DNA from: Tsukamurella tyrosinosolvens
GTDB taxonomy: Bacteria > Actinomycetota > Actinomycetes > Mycobacteriales > Mycobacteriaceae
Direction: 5' to 3'
Assembly (NCBI RefSeq): GCF_900104775.1
Contig: NZ_FNSA01000003.1
Location: forward strand, 4,092,001-4,156,000
Length of the DNA stretch: 64,000 nt
Position numbers and translations under genes: made by a program. A model generated the notes under the pieces. That model saw only the letters and a program-made list of their open reading frames with translations, did no database searches and was not told the DNA's origin. Every line of letters begins with the position of its first letter. The first letter of the stretch is position 1. This document shows positions 17,501-24,807 of the stretch, in pieces.

Positions 17501-17860
17501 CCCGAAGACCGTGGGAACGCCCAGCTCCAGCGCGGCCTCGGCGAACCGGACCACCCCGTAGAAGCCGTTGTGGTCGGTGACCGCGAGGGCCTTCAGGCCG
17601 AGCGCGTGGGCCTGCTCGACCATCTCCTCCGGCAGCGCGGCGCCGTCGAGGAAGCTGAACGCGGTGTGCGCGTGCAGCTCCGCATAGGGCACGCGGGAGA
17701 CCCCGGGACCGCCGCCGGACGGCACGTAGGGCTCGCGCTTGCGGGACCACGCCGGCGAATCGCCACCGTCGCCCGGCGGCTCCTCCGCCCGGCGCACCGG
17801 GGCCCGCCCGGAGAGCACCCGCTCCATCTCCGACCAGCTCGGCCCGTTGCTCCATCCCAC
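14576..17860 (-). CDS. dnaE2: error-prone DNA polymerase III alpha subunit DnaE2
   Basis: DnaE2 is the translesion polymerase of the mycobacterial-type mutasome, working with ImuA' and ImuB after DNA damage. The 1094-residue protein starts GWSNGPSW as in DnaE2 orthologues. It has a PHP domain (YAELHAHTAFSFLDGA), the polymerase catalytic motif PPDIDVDIESDRR, and a C-terminal OB-fold region (VLVGGAVTHRQRPAT). GTG at 17860 is chosen because TAGAAT ends 7 bases upstream, the leaderless pattern; an ATG at 17869 and a GTG at 17902 are less likely. Three LexA-like half-sites lie just upstream (17883-17908), consistent with SOS induction. Confidence 0.95.
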   Translation of the reverse strand: MGWSNGPSWSEMERVLSGRAPVRRAEEPPGDGGDSPAWSRKREPYVPSGGGPGVSRVPYAELHAHTAFSFLDGAALPEEMVEQAHALGLKALAVTDHNGFYGVVRFAEAALELGVPTVFGAELSLEHDAMRTGAEDPSGDHLLVLARGQEGYRRLSRAMAEAHMEAGEKGLLRFHPDRLAEWSGGHWHILTGCRKGAVRRGLAAGGPDGAAAALAQLVDRFGEGRVSMELTVHGVPEDDERNHLLAGVAARMGVGTVATTGAHFARPGQRHLASTLAAIRARRSLDELDGWLPAAGGAHLRSGDEMALLLPEHPGAIAAAAELGAECAFSLKLIAPNLPPFDVPSGHTEATWLRELTRRGALERYGPPERNPQAYRQIEHELNVIETLTFPGYFLIVHSIVTFCRENDILCQGRGSAANSAVCFALGITAVDPVRNQLLFERFLAPERDGPPDIDVDIESDRREEAIQFVYRKYGREYAAQVANVITYRGRSAVRDTARALGYSQGQQDAWSKQVSSWGWRNDPVPEGIPGRVVELATQIADLPRHLGIHSGGMVICDRPIADVCPTEWARMEDRSVLQWDKDDCAAAGLVKFDLLGLGMLSALHYAKDLLAEHKGIDVDFAQLDLADANVYEMLCRADSVGVFQVESRAQMATLPRLKPRNFYDLVVEVALIRPGPIQGGSVHPYIRRRNGLEEPAVEHPSMWKALRRTLGVPLFQEQLMQLATDVAGFSPAEADQLRRAMGSKRSTEKMEQLRQRFYDGARHRHGIEGEVADRIFEKLAAFANFGFPESHSQSFASLVFYSSWFKLYHPAAFCAALLRAQPMGFYSPQSLVADARRHGVTVHGPCVNRSLPWADLENAGAEVRLGLAAIRTIGDDLAERIAHERDARGAYAGLTDLTARVELTVAQSEALATSGALDCFGRDRRQALWEAGAAARERPDRLPGTATAGAPPALPGMSETELAAADVWATSVTVGKYPTEFLRPTLDRLGVVPADRLLSLPDGDRVLVGGAVTHRQRPATAGGVTFINLEDETGMVNVVCSQGLWARYRRLAQSAPALLIRGKLQNAEGAVTVVADRLQRMDLSVPSRSRDWQ

Positions 17861-17882
17861 ACCCAGCATTCTACGCTTATAT

Positions 17883-17908
17883 GTTCGATGAATGTTCGAC
17901 ACTCGAAC
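17883..17908. promoter_or_regulatory. cluster of LexA-like half-sites upstream of dnaE2
   Basis: GTTCGA occurs at 17883-17888 and 17894-17899 (11 bases apart), followed by TCGAAC at 17903-17908. The half-sites match the actinobacterial SOS box TCGAAC-N4-GTTCGA, but none of the pairs has the standard N4 inward spacing. They lie in the spacer and -35 area of the presumed dnaE2 promoter (-10 TAGAAT, complement of 17868-17873). LexA control is likely from position and from the clear box at imuA'. Confidence 0.55.
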
Positions 17909-18051
17909 GCTTCACATGCGCCGGACGCTGCCGACACCCGCGAGCGCTGCCACGAACCGGCAGCGTGGACGGAATCCGGCAGCGCGCTGCCGGAACTCAC
18001 CCGGGCAGCGGGCGATGCCGCGAACACTGTGGCCGCCGCGGCCTGACGGGC

Positions 18052-18513
18052 TCAGGCCTCGTCGGCGAGACCCGGGGTGACCTTGGAGAGAGCGGCGCGC
18101 AGCGCGGTGACGTCGCGCGCCGTGAGGTGGTCGAAGACCAGGCGGCGAACCTCCGCGACGTGCCCGCGGGCGGCACCGTCGAGCGCGGCGAAGCCCTCGT
18201 CGGTGAGCTCGGCGTAGGCCGAGCGCCCCTCCGCGCGCCGCACCAGCCAGCCGCGCTCGCCGAGCTTGCGCAGCACGTGCGACAGGCGCGAGGGCGACGA
18301 GTTGGCGGCCTCGGCGAGTGCCGACAGGCCGAGCGTGCGGTCGGGCGCCTGCGAGAGCTGCGCGAGCACCATGAACTCGTAGTGGGTGATGCCCGCGTCG
18401 GCGCGCAGCTGCGTGTCCAGCTTCGAGGGCAGCCGCATCGCGACGTGGATGAGGGGCAGCCAGGCCGCCATCTCCTCGTCGGACAGCCACCGGGTGTTCC
18501 CCGTGTCCACCAT
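18052..18513 (-). CDS. MarR family transcriptional regulator
   Basis: A winged-helix regulator of about 153 residues. The helix-turn-helix and wing are clear in LGLSALAEAANSSPSRLSHVLRKLGERGWLVRR, preceded by the dimerisation helices (ITHYEFMVLAQL). ATG at 18513 has GGGGGT 7 bases upstream; a GTG at 18534, only about 5 bases after the probable transcription start behind TAAACT, would add 7 residues, so the start is uncertain. It is divergent from the amidohydrolase gene with less than 100 bases between, making that gene a plausible target. Confidence 0.88.
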   Translation of the reverse strand: MVDTGNTRWLSDEEMAAWLPLIHVAMRLPSKLDTQLRADAGITHYEFMVLAQLSQAPDRTLGLSALAEAANSSPSRLSHVLRKLGERGWLVRRAEGRSAYAELTDEGFAALDGAARGHVAEVRRLVFDHLTARDVTALRAALSKVTPGLADEA

Positions 18514-18605
18514 CGCCACACCCCCGAACATCACGTCGGGACCCGAGTTTACCGGCTCCGCATTTCGGTGAACGGCGCCTCACCGACGTGGGTACATTGA
18601 CCGGT

Positions 18606-19514
18606 ATGAGCAGTCCGAGCACCACGCCGGGACCGACCTCCGACGCGGAGATCCCCGTCTACCTGGAGTCCCTCGGCATCCCCGGCCTCGCCGACATCCA
18701 CGTGCACTTCCTGCCCGAGCCGATGCTGGTCAAGGTGTGGGACTTCTTCGACCGCGCGAGCGCCGAGTACGGCCGCGAGTGGCCCATCCGGTACCGGTTC
18801 GACGAGGACACCCGGCTGGAGCTGATCCGCGGCATGGGCGTGACGGCGATCCCCGCGCTCACCTACCCGCACAAGCCCGGGATGGCGGTGTGGCTCAACG
18901 AGTGGTGCGCCGAGTTCGCGCGCCGCGTGCCCGACGGCATCCACTGCGCCACGCTCTACCCCGAGCCCGGCGTGGGCGAGTACGTCGCGCAGGCCGTCGC
19001 CGACGGTGCGCGGTTGTTCAAGATGCACGTCCAGGTGGGCGTCTTCGCGCCCGACGACCCGCTGCTGGATCCCGCCTGGGAGGTGCTGGCCGCGGCGAGG
19101 ATCCCGGTGGTGATCCACGCCGGCTCCGGCCCCGTCGAGGGCCCGTACACCGGCCCCGACCGCGTCGGCGAGGTGCTGCGCCGGCACCCCGAGCTGACAC
19201 TCGTCATCGCGCACCTCGGCATGCCGGAGTACGACCGGTTCGCCGACCTCGCCGAGCGCTTCCCCCACGTGTACCTCGACACCACCATGGCCGCGACCGA
19301 CTTCACCGAGCGGACCGCCCCGATGCCGCCCGGATACGTCGAGCGGCTCGGCGCGCTCGCCGACAAGGTGGTGTTGGGCAGCGACTTCCCCAACATCCCG
19401 TACGAGTACGCGCACCAGCTCTTCGGGCTGGCGCGGCTCGGCCTCGGCGACGAATGGATGCGCAAGGTGCTGTGGCACAACGGCCGCGCCCTGCTGGAGC
19501 GCGCGGGCGCCTGA
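18606..19514 (+). CDS. amidohydrolase family (metal-dependent hydrolase/decarboxylase)
   Basis: A 302-residue TIM-barrel protein of the amidohydrolase-2 group. Metal-ligand motifs are in place: ADIHVHF early, VIHAGSG and VIAHLGMPEYDR mid-barrel, and GSDFPN near the C-terminus. Relatives include decarboxylases and hydrolases acting on aromatic or carboxylated rings; the substrate here is unknown. The ATG at 18606 follows TACATT by 7 bases with no Shine-Dalgarno, so it is chosen over the in-frame GTG at 18588. It is divergent from a MarR gene, which may repress it. Confidence 0.88.
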   Translation: MSSPSTTPGPTSDAEIPVYLESLGIPGLADIHVHFLPEPMLVKVWDFFDRASAEYGREWPIRYRFDEDTRLELIRGMGVTAIPALTYPHKPGMAVWLNEWCAEFARRVPDGIHCATLYPEPGVGEYVAQAVADGARLFKMHVQVGVFAPDDPLLDPAWEVLAAARIPVVIHAGSGPVEGPYTGPDRVGEVLRRHPELTLVIAHLGMPEYDRFADLAERFPHVYLDTTMAATDFTERTAPMPPGYVERLGALADKVVLGSDFPNIPYEYAHQLFGLARLGLGDEWMRKVLWHNGRALLERAGA

Positions 19515-19537
19515 GCACGGGCCGTACGATGGCCCTC

Positions 19538-20809
19538 ATGCAGATCCGGCGCGCCGCGGTGGCGCTGTTCGTCGCGGGGACCCTCGCGGCGTGCGGCGGC
19601 GCACCGTCGGCGCCCGAGACCCTGTCGCTCGAGCGGTCCAAGACCGCCTTCGAGCAGGTGGGGATCGACGAGACCCGCGACGACGTGACCGCGCTGGTCT
19701 CCACCGCCACCCGCGTCGGCGCGCGGCTCGCGGCGGGCGACCCGCGCGCGGCGAGCACCGCCGTCTCCCCCTGGTCGGTCCTGAGCCTGCTGGGCATGCT
19801 CCGAGCCGGGGCGCAGGGCGAGACCGCCGCGCAGCTCGACGGTGCCGGGCTCGGCGCCGCGAAGAACCTCCCGCGGGCGATGGCGGCTCTCACCGGCCAG
19901 GCCGCGCAGTGGGCGGGCGATCCGGGCACCGTCCCCACGGGCACACCGCCCGCGTCGCCGCTGTTCCAGTCGCAGGTCGCGCTCCTGACGGCCAAGCAGC
20001 CCGAGGACCGGCGCGTCCGGTCCCCGTACCTGGACGCGCTCGCCGCGAGTTACGACACCGGCGTCTACCCGGTGGACTTCGGCCTCGGCGTGGGCGAGCC
20101 GCTGGGCGAGTGGGTGGCCGTGAACACCGGCAGCAGCCTCACCGCGGCGCCGCTGCGCACCGACGCCGACACGCGCCTCGCCGCCGCGACGACCGCGTAC
20201 CTCGCGGCCGCGTGGCGCTTCCCGTTCGACGCCGCCCGGACGCGGCCCGCGCCGTTCACCGCCGCCGACGGCGCCGTTCTCGACCCGCTCACCATGCGCG
20301 GCACGGTGCCCGCGCGGGTGGCCGCGGGCGAGGGCTTCACGGCGTTGCAGCTCGACTACGGCACCACGCTCGCACTGCAGATCGTGCTACCCACCCCCGG
20401 GACGCCGCTCGCCGACGCGGCGAGCGAGGGCCGGTTCACCGCGGCGCGGATCGCGCTGGCGGGGGCACCGTCGACGCCGCACGAGGTGAGCCTGCCGAAG
20501 TGGCGCACCAGCACCTGGACCGGGCTCGCCGATCCGCTCCGGGACGCGGGCCTGACGGCGCTGTTCGCGGGCCCCGGCCTCGACGGCGTGGCCCCGGGAT
20601 CGCCGTCGCTGGCCGACGCCCGCGCGGCGGCCGTGCTCACCGTCGGAGAGAAGGGCACCGCCACCGACACCGCGACCGCGGCGCCGACCCCGGAGCCCGC
20701 GCCGGGCCCCGCGCCCTTCGTGGTGGATCGGGCCTTCGCGTACTCGGTGGTCGACACGGCGACAGGGATGCCCCTGATGATGGGGACGGTCAACCGGCCG
20801 GGCGCATAG
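19538..20809 (+). CDS. serpin-like lipoprotein
   Basis: A 423-residue secreted lipoprotein with a signal peptide and lipobox LAAC (Cys19), followed by a serpin domain. Serpin hallmarks are the motif SPWSVLSLLGMLRAGAQGETAAQL, split across helices B and C, and a C-terminal FVVDRAFAYSVVDTATG that matches the strand after the reactive loop. The hinge GEKGTATDTATA (about 370-381) resembles the small-residue hinge of inhibitory serpins. The loop after it is proline-rich (PTPEPAPGPAP), which is unusual. ATG at 19538 follows TACGAT by 7 bases (leaderless pattern) and gives a proper signal peptide; ATG at 19529 is the alternative. Serpins inhibit serine or cysteine proteases; whether this one does is open. 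Confidence 0.85.
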   Translation: MQIRRAAVALFVAGTLAACGGAPSAPETLSLERSKTAFEQVGIDETRDDVTALVSTATRVGARLAAGDPRAASTAVSPWSVLSLLGMLRAGAQGETAAQLDGAGLGAAKNLPRAMAALTGQAAQWAGDPGTVPTGTPPASPLFQSQVALLTAKQPEDRRVRSPYLDALAASYDTGVYPVDFGLGVGEPLGEWVAVNTGSSLTAAPLRTDADTRLAAATTAYLAAAWRFPFDAARTRPAPFTAADGAVLDPLTMRGTVPARVAAGEGFTALQLDYGTTLALQIVLPTPGTPLADAASEGRFTAARIALAGAPSTPHEVSLPKWRTSTWTGLADPLRDAGLTALFAGPGLDGVAPGSPSLADARAAAVLTVGEKGTATDTATAAPTPEPAPGPAPFVVDRAFAYSVVDTATGMPLMMGTVNRPGA

Positions 20810-20899
20810 CCCGCACACCACCTGTTGGTATTGCAAATCCACATTCCTTCCAGCGGTTATCTTTTCACCAAAGTCTCGACTTCACGTTAAGGTTGAGGC

Positions 20900-22183
20900 A
20901 TGACCATGAAGCTGACCCGCCCGCTCCGCGCGGCGGCCCGTTCGGCGTGGGCCCTCACGGGCACCGCGCTGCTCGCCGTGCTGATCGCGCTCGTCGCGGG
21001 CGGCGCCACCTTCCTCATCGCCGCGGGGACGACTCCGCCCGCGCCGGCCCAGGAGCGGGAGAACGCCGAGAACACGCGCGTCGCCCTCAAAGCCGCCGAC
21101 GAGTCGCGCGCGCTCTTCGGCCTACTGTCCAACGCCGTGGTCTCCGCCGGGAACGGCCTGAACACCTCGGCCGGCTCGGTCCCGCAGATCTTCGACAGCG
21201 TCGACACCGCCAAAACCGGTGCCGAACAGCTGGTCTCGGGCCTCGACGAGGCGTCCTCGCTCTCCGCCGCGCTGGGCCAGGTGAACCGGGCGACCGCCAC
21301 GCTCACCGGCGCCCTCGAGCGCACGCAGGGACTGCAGCAGGTGGCGGCGGGCACCCGCGCGGCGCTCGTGGCACTGCGCGGACGGCTGATCGAGCACCCG
21401 TCGCCCGGATCGGCCGAGGCCGTCGCGCAGCTCGACCGCGCGCTCGCCGGCTCGAAGGGCGTGGGCGCGCTCGACGACGTGGCCGGGATGCGGAGCACGC
21501 TCTCGACCATGACGAGCAGCCTGAGCAGCGCGTCCGCCAACGCCGACGCCTCGCTCACCTCCGCCCGCAGCGCCGCCCGGCAACTGCGCGACGGGCTGAC
21601 CAAGCTGGCCTCGGCGCGCAAGGACGTCAACGCCTCCGTCACCAACCTGACCACCGGTGTGGGACAGCTGAAGACGGCGCTCGGCGCCATCGACGGCCAG
21701 CTCGCCCTCACGCAGACCCGGCTGCGGTCCGTGACCAGCGCGCCCGCCCCGGCGCCGGACCCCGGCATCGCGCGGCCACTCGCCTGGGCGCTCGTCGTGG
21801 GCGGCGCGGCGGGCACCGTCACCTACCTGGCCGCACTCGCGGTCGCCCATCGTCTGCGCCGCCGGGAGGCGGTCGCCGTGGAGGCGGCGGAGGCCGTCGA
21901 AGCCGCGACCGCGGACCTGGCCGAGTCCGATGAGGCCGCCACCGAGGCCACCCCCGCCGAGGAGGTTCCCGCCGCGGGGCACCACCGGGTTCTGCCGCCG
22001 GCCGACGAGGCCGCGGGGGACGCCCTCGCGGAGCCCGCCGCGGAGGAGGCACCCGAGGATTCCGAGGGCACGGCGCTCACGCCCGGGAAGCGGGCGAAGC
22101 ACCGGCGCAACCGGTTCCGGCCCGCCCCGGCGCCGGACACCAACCCGTACCTCTCGGTGGCCTTCTCGGGCAGCGCGGGCTGA
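20900..22183 (+). CDS. two-TM protein with extracytoplasmic coiled coil, unknown function
   Basis: I do not recognise this 427-residue protein. One transmembrane helix spans about residues 19-42, then some 240 residues of Ala/Leu/Ser/Thr-rich helix suited to a coiled coil (about 50-275), a short proline stretch, a second transmembrane helix (about 293-316) and a cytoplasmic acidic Ala/Glu-rich tail ending in a basic RAKHRRNRFR patch. The layout resembles a periplasm-facing sensor or cell-envelope scaffold. TAAGGT ends 6 bases before the ATG. It stands alone between the serpin gene and the convergent imuB gene. Confidence 0.7.
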   Translation: MTMKLTRPLRAAARSAWALTGTALLAVLIALVAGGATFLIAAGTTPPAPAQERENAENTRVALKAADESRALFGLLSNAVVSAGNGLNTSAGSVPQIFDSVDTAKTGAEQLVSGLDEASSLSAALGQVNRATATLTGALERTQGLQQVAAGTRAALVALRGRLIEHPSPGSAEAVAQLDRALAGSKGVGALDDVAGMRSTLSTMTSSLSSASANADASLTSARSAARQLRDGLTKLASARKDVNASVTNLTTGVGQLKTALGAIDGQLALTQTRLRSVTSAPAPAPDPGIARPLAWALVVGGAAGTVTYLAALAVAHRLRRREAVAVEAAEAVEAATADLAESDEAATEATPAEEVPAAGHHRVLPPADEAAGDALAEPAAEEAPEDSEGTALTPGKRAKHRRNRFRPAPAPDTNPYLSVAFSGSAG

Positions 22184-22197
22184 GCCGGTCGGCTCCT

Positions 22198-23790
22198 CTA
22201 CTCGTACACGCCCTCCACCTCCCAGCCCCCGGCGTACTGCAGTAGCAGGGCCCGGCCGTCGTCGCGGCCCGGCGCGGGCTCGAGCAGCACCTGGGCGCGG
22301 GCCCGGGGCTCGGTGGCACCGTCGGCGGCCCACCACCGCTCGTCGACCAGCCACGGCCCCGCCCACCAGCGCAGCGACCAGTCGCGCGAGCCCCACACCA
22401 GGTGCGTGGGCTCACCCGTGAAGGCGCCGCGCTCGGTGACCCGCACGGCGGCGCCCGCGGCATCGGTCATCGTGACCGCGGCGCCCGTGACCAGAACCGA
22501 CGGTGCCGGCTCCGGCATCCGCCCGGGCCACGGCGCGGCCGGATCGCGCTCCGGGACCACCTCGTCGCCCAGCGGCACCCAGGTGACCCGCTCGGCCGGG
22601 CCGCGACCGCCGCTGCGCACCCCCATCCGCACCGCCTCGCCGCCGAGCAGGCCCTGCACCCGGACCAGGGCGCGGCGGAACCGGGCGGCACCGTCGGCCT
22701 CGTCGCCCCACATGCCCGCCTGCAGCGCGCCGGCGTCGACCACCTCGACGGGTTCGAGCCGCAGCAGGGAGATCGGGGCGCCCGGGCCGCCGTCCCCGTC
22801 CCGCTTCGCGGACCGGCCGCCGGTGAGCCAGCCGTCGATCTGCCAGCGCACGCGGTCGGCCGTGCCGTCCGGGGTGAGCGGCTCGGCGCAGCGCCAGATG
22901 CGGCTGTGCCGTTCGCCGTTCTCGGCGATCGCGGAGACCTCCAGGCGCAGGCACGCGACGCCGGCCGCGGACAGCTTGCCGTGCAGCTCCGCGGCCAGGG
23001 CGCGGCCGGCGAAGGCCGCCGCGTCGACCCGGTCGATCGGCGGGTCGGGCCGCAGCTCCACCTCCAGCCCGGGCGGCAGGGCCGCGGTGGACGGCGGCCG
23101 GTCCGGCACCGCGCGGGCCTGCCGGTGCGCGGCGATCGCGTCGGTCCCGAAACGGGTGGCCACATCGGTCGCGGAGAGCGCCGCGAAGGCGCCGACGGTG
23201 CGCAGCCCCAGCCGGCGCAGCAGGTCGAGGAGCTCGGTGCGGTCGCCGCCCGCGAGCGCGGGTTCGGCCCCCAGCTGGGCGATGGGCAGCGGGGCGAGGA
23301 AGGTCGCCGACTCCCCCGGCGGGACGACGGTGCCGCGGCGGGCCGCCAGGGCCGCGGTGAAGACCTCGTCGGCGATGCCGGCGAGCGACTCCGCGCCCAC
23401 GGAGGAGGCCGCGTCCACCAGGCGCTCGGCGGCCTGCTCCTCGCCGCCGAAGAAGCGCGCCGCGCCGCGCGCCGGGATCACCACGAGCCCCGGGCGCAGC
23501 ACCTCGATGAGCGGGATCAGGGCGGCCACCGCGCCGGCCACGGGCTCGAAGAGCCGCGCGTCCCGGCCCTCGTCGGCCTGGGCGACGTGCAGTCCCGGGC
23601 AGCGGGCCTGGGATTCGCGGCGCTTCATGCCGCGGCGCACACCGTCGGCCCGGGCGGGGGCGTTGCAGGCGACGACCCGGTTGCCGTGCAGGACGGCGAC
23701 GGGGCGGTCGGGCGGCAGGTCCGCGTCCGCCGCCGCGGCGGCCGCCGGCCAGTCCGGGCACCACAGCGCGAGGATACGCTGCGCGGTCAC
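22198..23790 (-). CDS. imuB: ImuB, catalytically inactive Y-family polymerase
   Basis: ImuB is the adaptor of the actinobacterial mutasome, linking ImuA' and DnaE2 to the beta clamp. The 530-residue protein follows the Y-family layout, but its N-terminal strand reads RILALWCPDWP where active polymerases have catalytic acidic residues, and the second acidic motif is also missing, as expected for ImuB. The C-terminal third holds the little-finger-like and tail regions. It overlaps imuA' by four bases (ATGA), so it is co-translated from the SOS promoter at 24595-24649. The Pro/Trp-rich C-terminus fits protein-protein contacts. Confidence 0.92.
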   Translation of the reverse strand: MTAQRILALWCPDWPAAAAAADADLPPDRPVAVLHGNRVVACNAPARADGVRRGMKRRESQARCPGLHVAQADEGRDARLFEPVAGAVAALIPLIEVLRPGLVVIPARGAARFFGGEEQAAERLVDAASSVGAESLAGIADEVFTAALAARRGTVVPPGESATFLAPLPIAQLGAEPALAGGDRTELLDLLRRLGLRTVGAFAALSATDVATRFGTDAIAAHRQARAVPDRPPSTAALPPGLEVELRPDPPIDRVDAAAFAGRALAAELHGKLSAAGVACLRLEVSAIAENGERHSRIWRCAEPLTPDGTADRVRWQIDGWLTGGRSAKRDGDGGPGAPISLLRLEPVEVVDAGALQAGMWGDEADGAARFRRALVRVQGLLGGEAVRMGVRSGGRGPAERVTWVPLGDEVVPERDPAAPWPGRMPEPAPSVLVTGAAVTMTDAAGAAVRVTERGAFTGEPTHLVWGSRDWSLRWWAGPWLVDERWWAADGATEPRARAQVLLEPAPGRDDGRALLLQYAGGWEVEGVYE

Positions 23791-24518
23791 TGCGCCGCCG
23801 CCCTTCGACGCTGCTCGGCGCCCCAGTGCTGCTCAGCGCCCCGCTGCGGGTTGACGCAGCCGCGGCCGCGGGCGGAGAAGACCAGGTCGATCCCGCGGAT
23901 CCGGCCGCGGCCCGGCCGGGTGCCGAGGCCGGTGTAGCCCTGCACGCGCGCGCCGAGGTGCAGCGCGGCGCCCTCCCACCGGCCGCCGGTGACCAGCAGT
24001 ACCGAACCCCGGGAGCGGGCCCGGGCGGCGATGGCCCGGCCGCGACTGGGAGGCACCGCGATGCCGCCCAGCTCGCACAGCACCACGTCGGCACCGTCGA
24101 GCAGGATCGAGGCGACGGCCACCGGATCCGCGAGCGGGCCGGCGATGAGCGCGATGCGCTCCGGATCGGCCCCCTGTTCGAGTGCGGCGGCCATGCCGAA
24201 GCCGGACACGCCGCACAGCGCGACCCGCGCCCCGGCCCGCGAGACGCCGGCCACCAGCGAGACCGCGAGCGAGCCGGCGCCCGCGACCTCCGCGACCGTG
24301 CCGCGGGGCAGGCCGCCGCCCGGCAGCAGCCGGGCGAGTTCCTCGTGCACCGGGAGCACGCCCATGCCGAGCTGCGCCGACTCATCCTGCAGCGGCGCCT
24401 CCACGGGCGCCCGCGCCTTCGCCGGACGATGCCTCTCCGGCAGCGCCGCGAGCCGCTTGCGCAGCTCCGCGAGCTTCTCCTCGCGGCCCCCGGCCAATGC
24501 CTGAACACGTGCGGACAT
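23787..24518 (-). CDS. imuA': ImuA', RecA-like mutasome protein
   Basis: A 243-residue protein with a degenerate RecA-type core: GGLPRGTVAEVAGAGSLAVSL resembles a Walker A region without the full GKT, followed by VALCGVSGFGMAAAL and ADVVLCELGG. In mycobacteria ImuA' binds ImuB and is needed for DnaE2-dependent mutagenesis. The ATG has GGGGAGGGG about 8 bases upstream. It is the first gene of imuA'-imuB, and a close match to the LexA box lies 77 bases upstream, so SOS induction is expected. The N-terminus is helical and basic. Confidence 0.9.
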   Translation of the reverse strand: MSARVQALAGGREEKLAELRKRLAALPERHRPAKARAPVEAPLQDESAQLGMGVLPVHEELARLLPGGGLPRGTVAEVAGAGSLAVSLVAGVSRAGARVALCGVSGFGMAAALEQGADPERIALIAGPLADPVAVASILLDGADVVLCELGGIAVPPSRGRAIAARARSRGSVLLVTGGRWEGAALHLGARVQGYTGLGTRPGRGRIRGIDLVFSARGRGCVNPQRGAEQHWGAEQRRRAAAQ

Positions 24519-24594
24519 GTGTCACACCCCTCCCCTACCTTCGGATCCCGCGTCACCGATCAGTGCGGAAGCCGAGCCACGGGGAAGACATGAC

Positions 24595-24649
24595 TAGAAC
24601 TTCTGTTCGATCTGATCTCAGCGTAGATCCGCGATCCGAACGGCGTCAA
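24595..24649 (-). promoter_or_regulatory. imuA'-imuB promoter with LexA (SOS) box
   Basis: On the minus strand, -35 TTGACG (24644-24649) and -10 TACGCT (24620-24625) are separated by 18 bases. Directly downstream, over the probable transcription start, is TAGAAC-TTCT-GTTCGA (24595-24610, read on +), an 11 of 12 match to the actinobacterial SOS box TCGAAC-N4-GTTCGA. LexA bound here would block initiation. The rest of the 289-base gap (24650-24754) shows nothing recognisable. Confidence 0.85.
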
Positions 24650-24754
24650 GCGCCGAGGTAGGAGAGGTTCCGAACGGGGATGCGGGCAACGCATCACATG
24701 ATCGCCGCAGGTCAGGGGCAACGTCGGCGGCACGGGCGTCAGCCCGGACAGAAC

Positions 24755-24790
24755 GACGGCGGACCGCCCCGTCGGGGGCGATCCGCCGTC
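24755..24790 (-). terminator. hairpin terminator of the permease gene
   Basis: GACGGCGGACCGCCCC (24755-24770) pairs with GGGGCGATCCGCCGTC (24775-24790) with one mismatch and loop GTCG. It lies 17 bases after the permease stop and has no long T-run. Confidence 0.75.
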
Positions 24791-24807
24791 ATCGAGCGAG
24801 CGGGAGA

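Noticed and set aside
17894-17908. GTTCGA-N3-TCGAAC as a standard SOS box
   Set aside because: The orientation is outward and the spacing is 3, not the inward TCGAAC-N4-GTTCGA; kept only as a half-site cluster.
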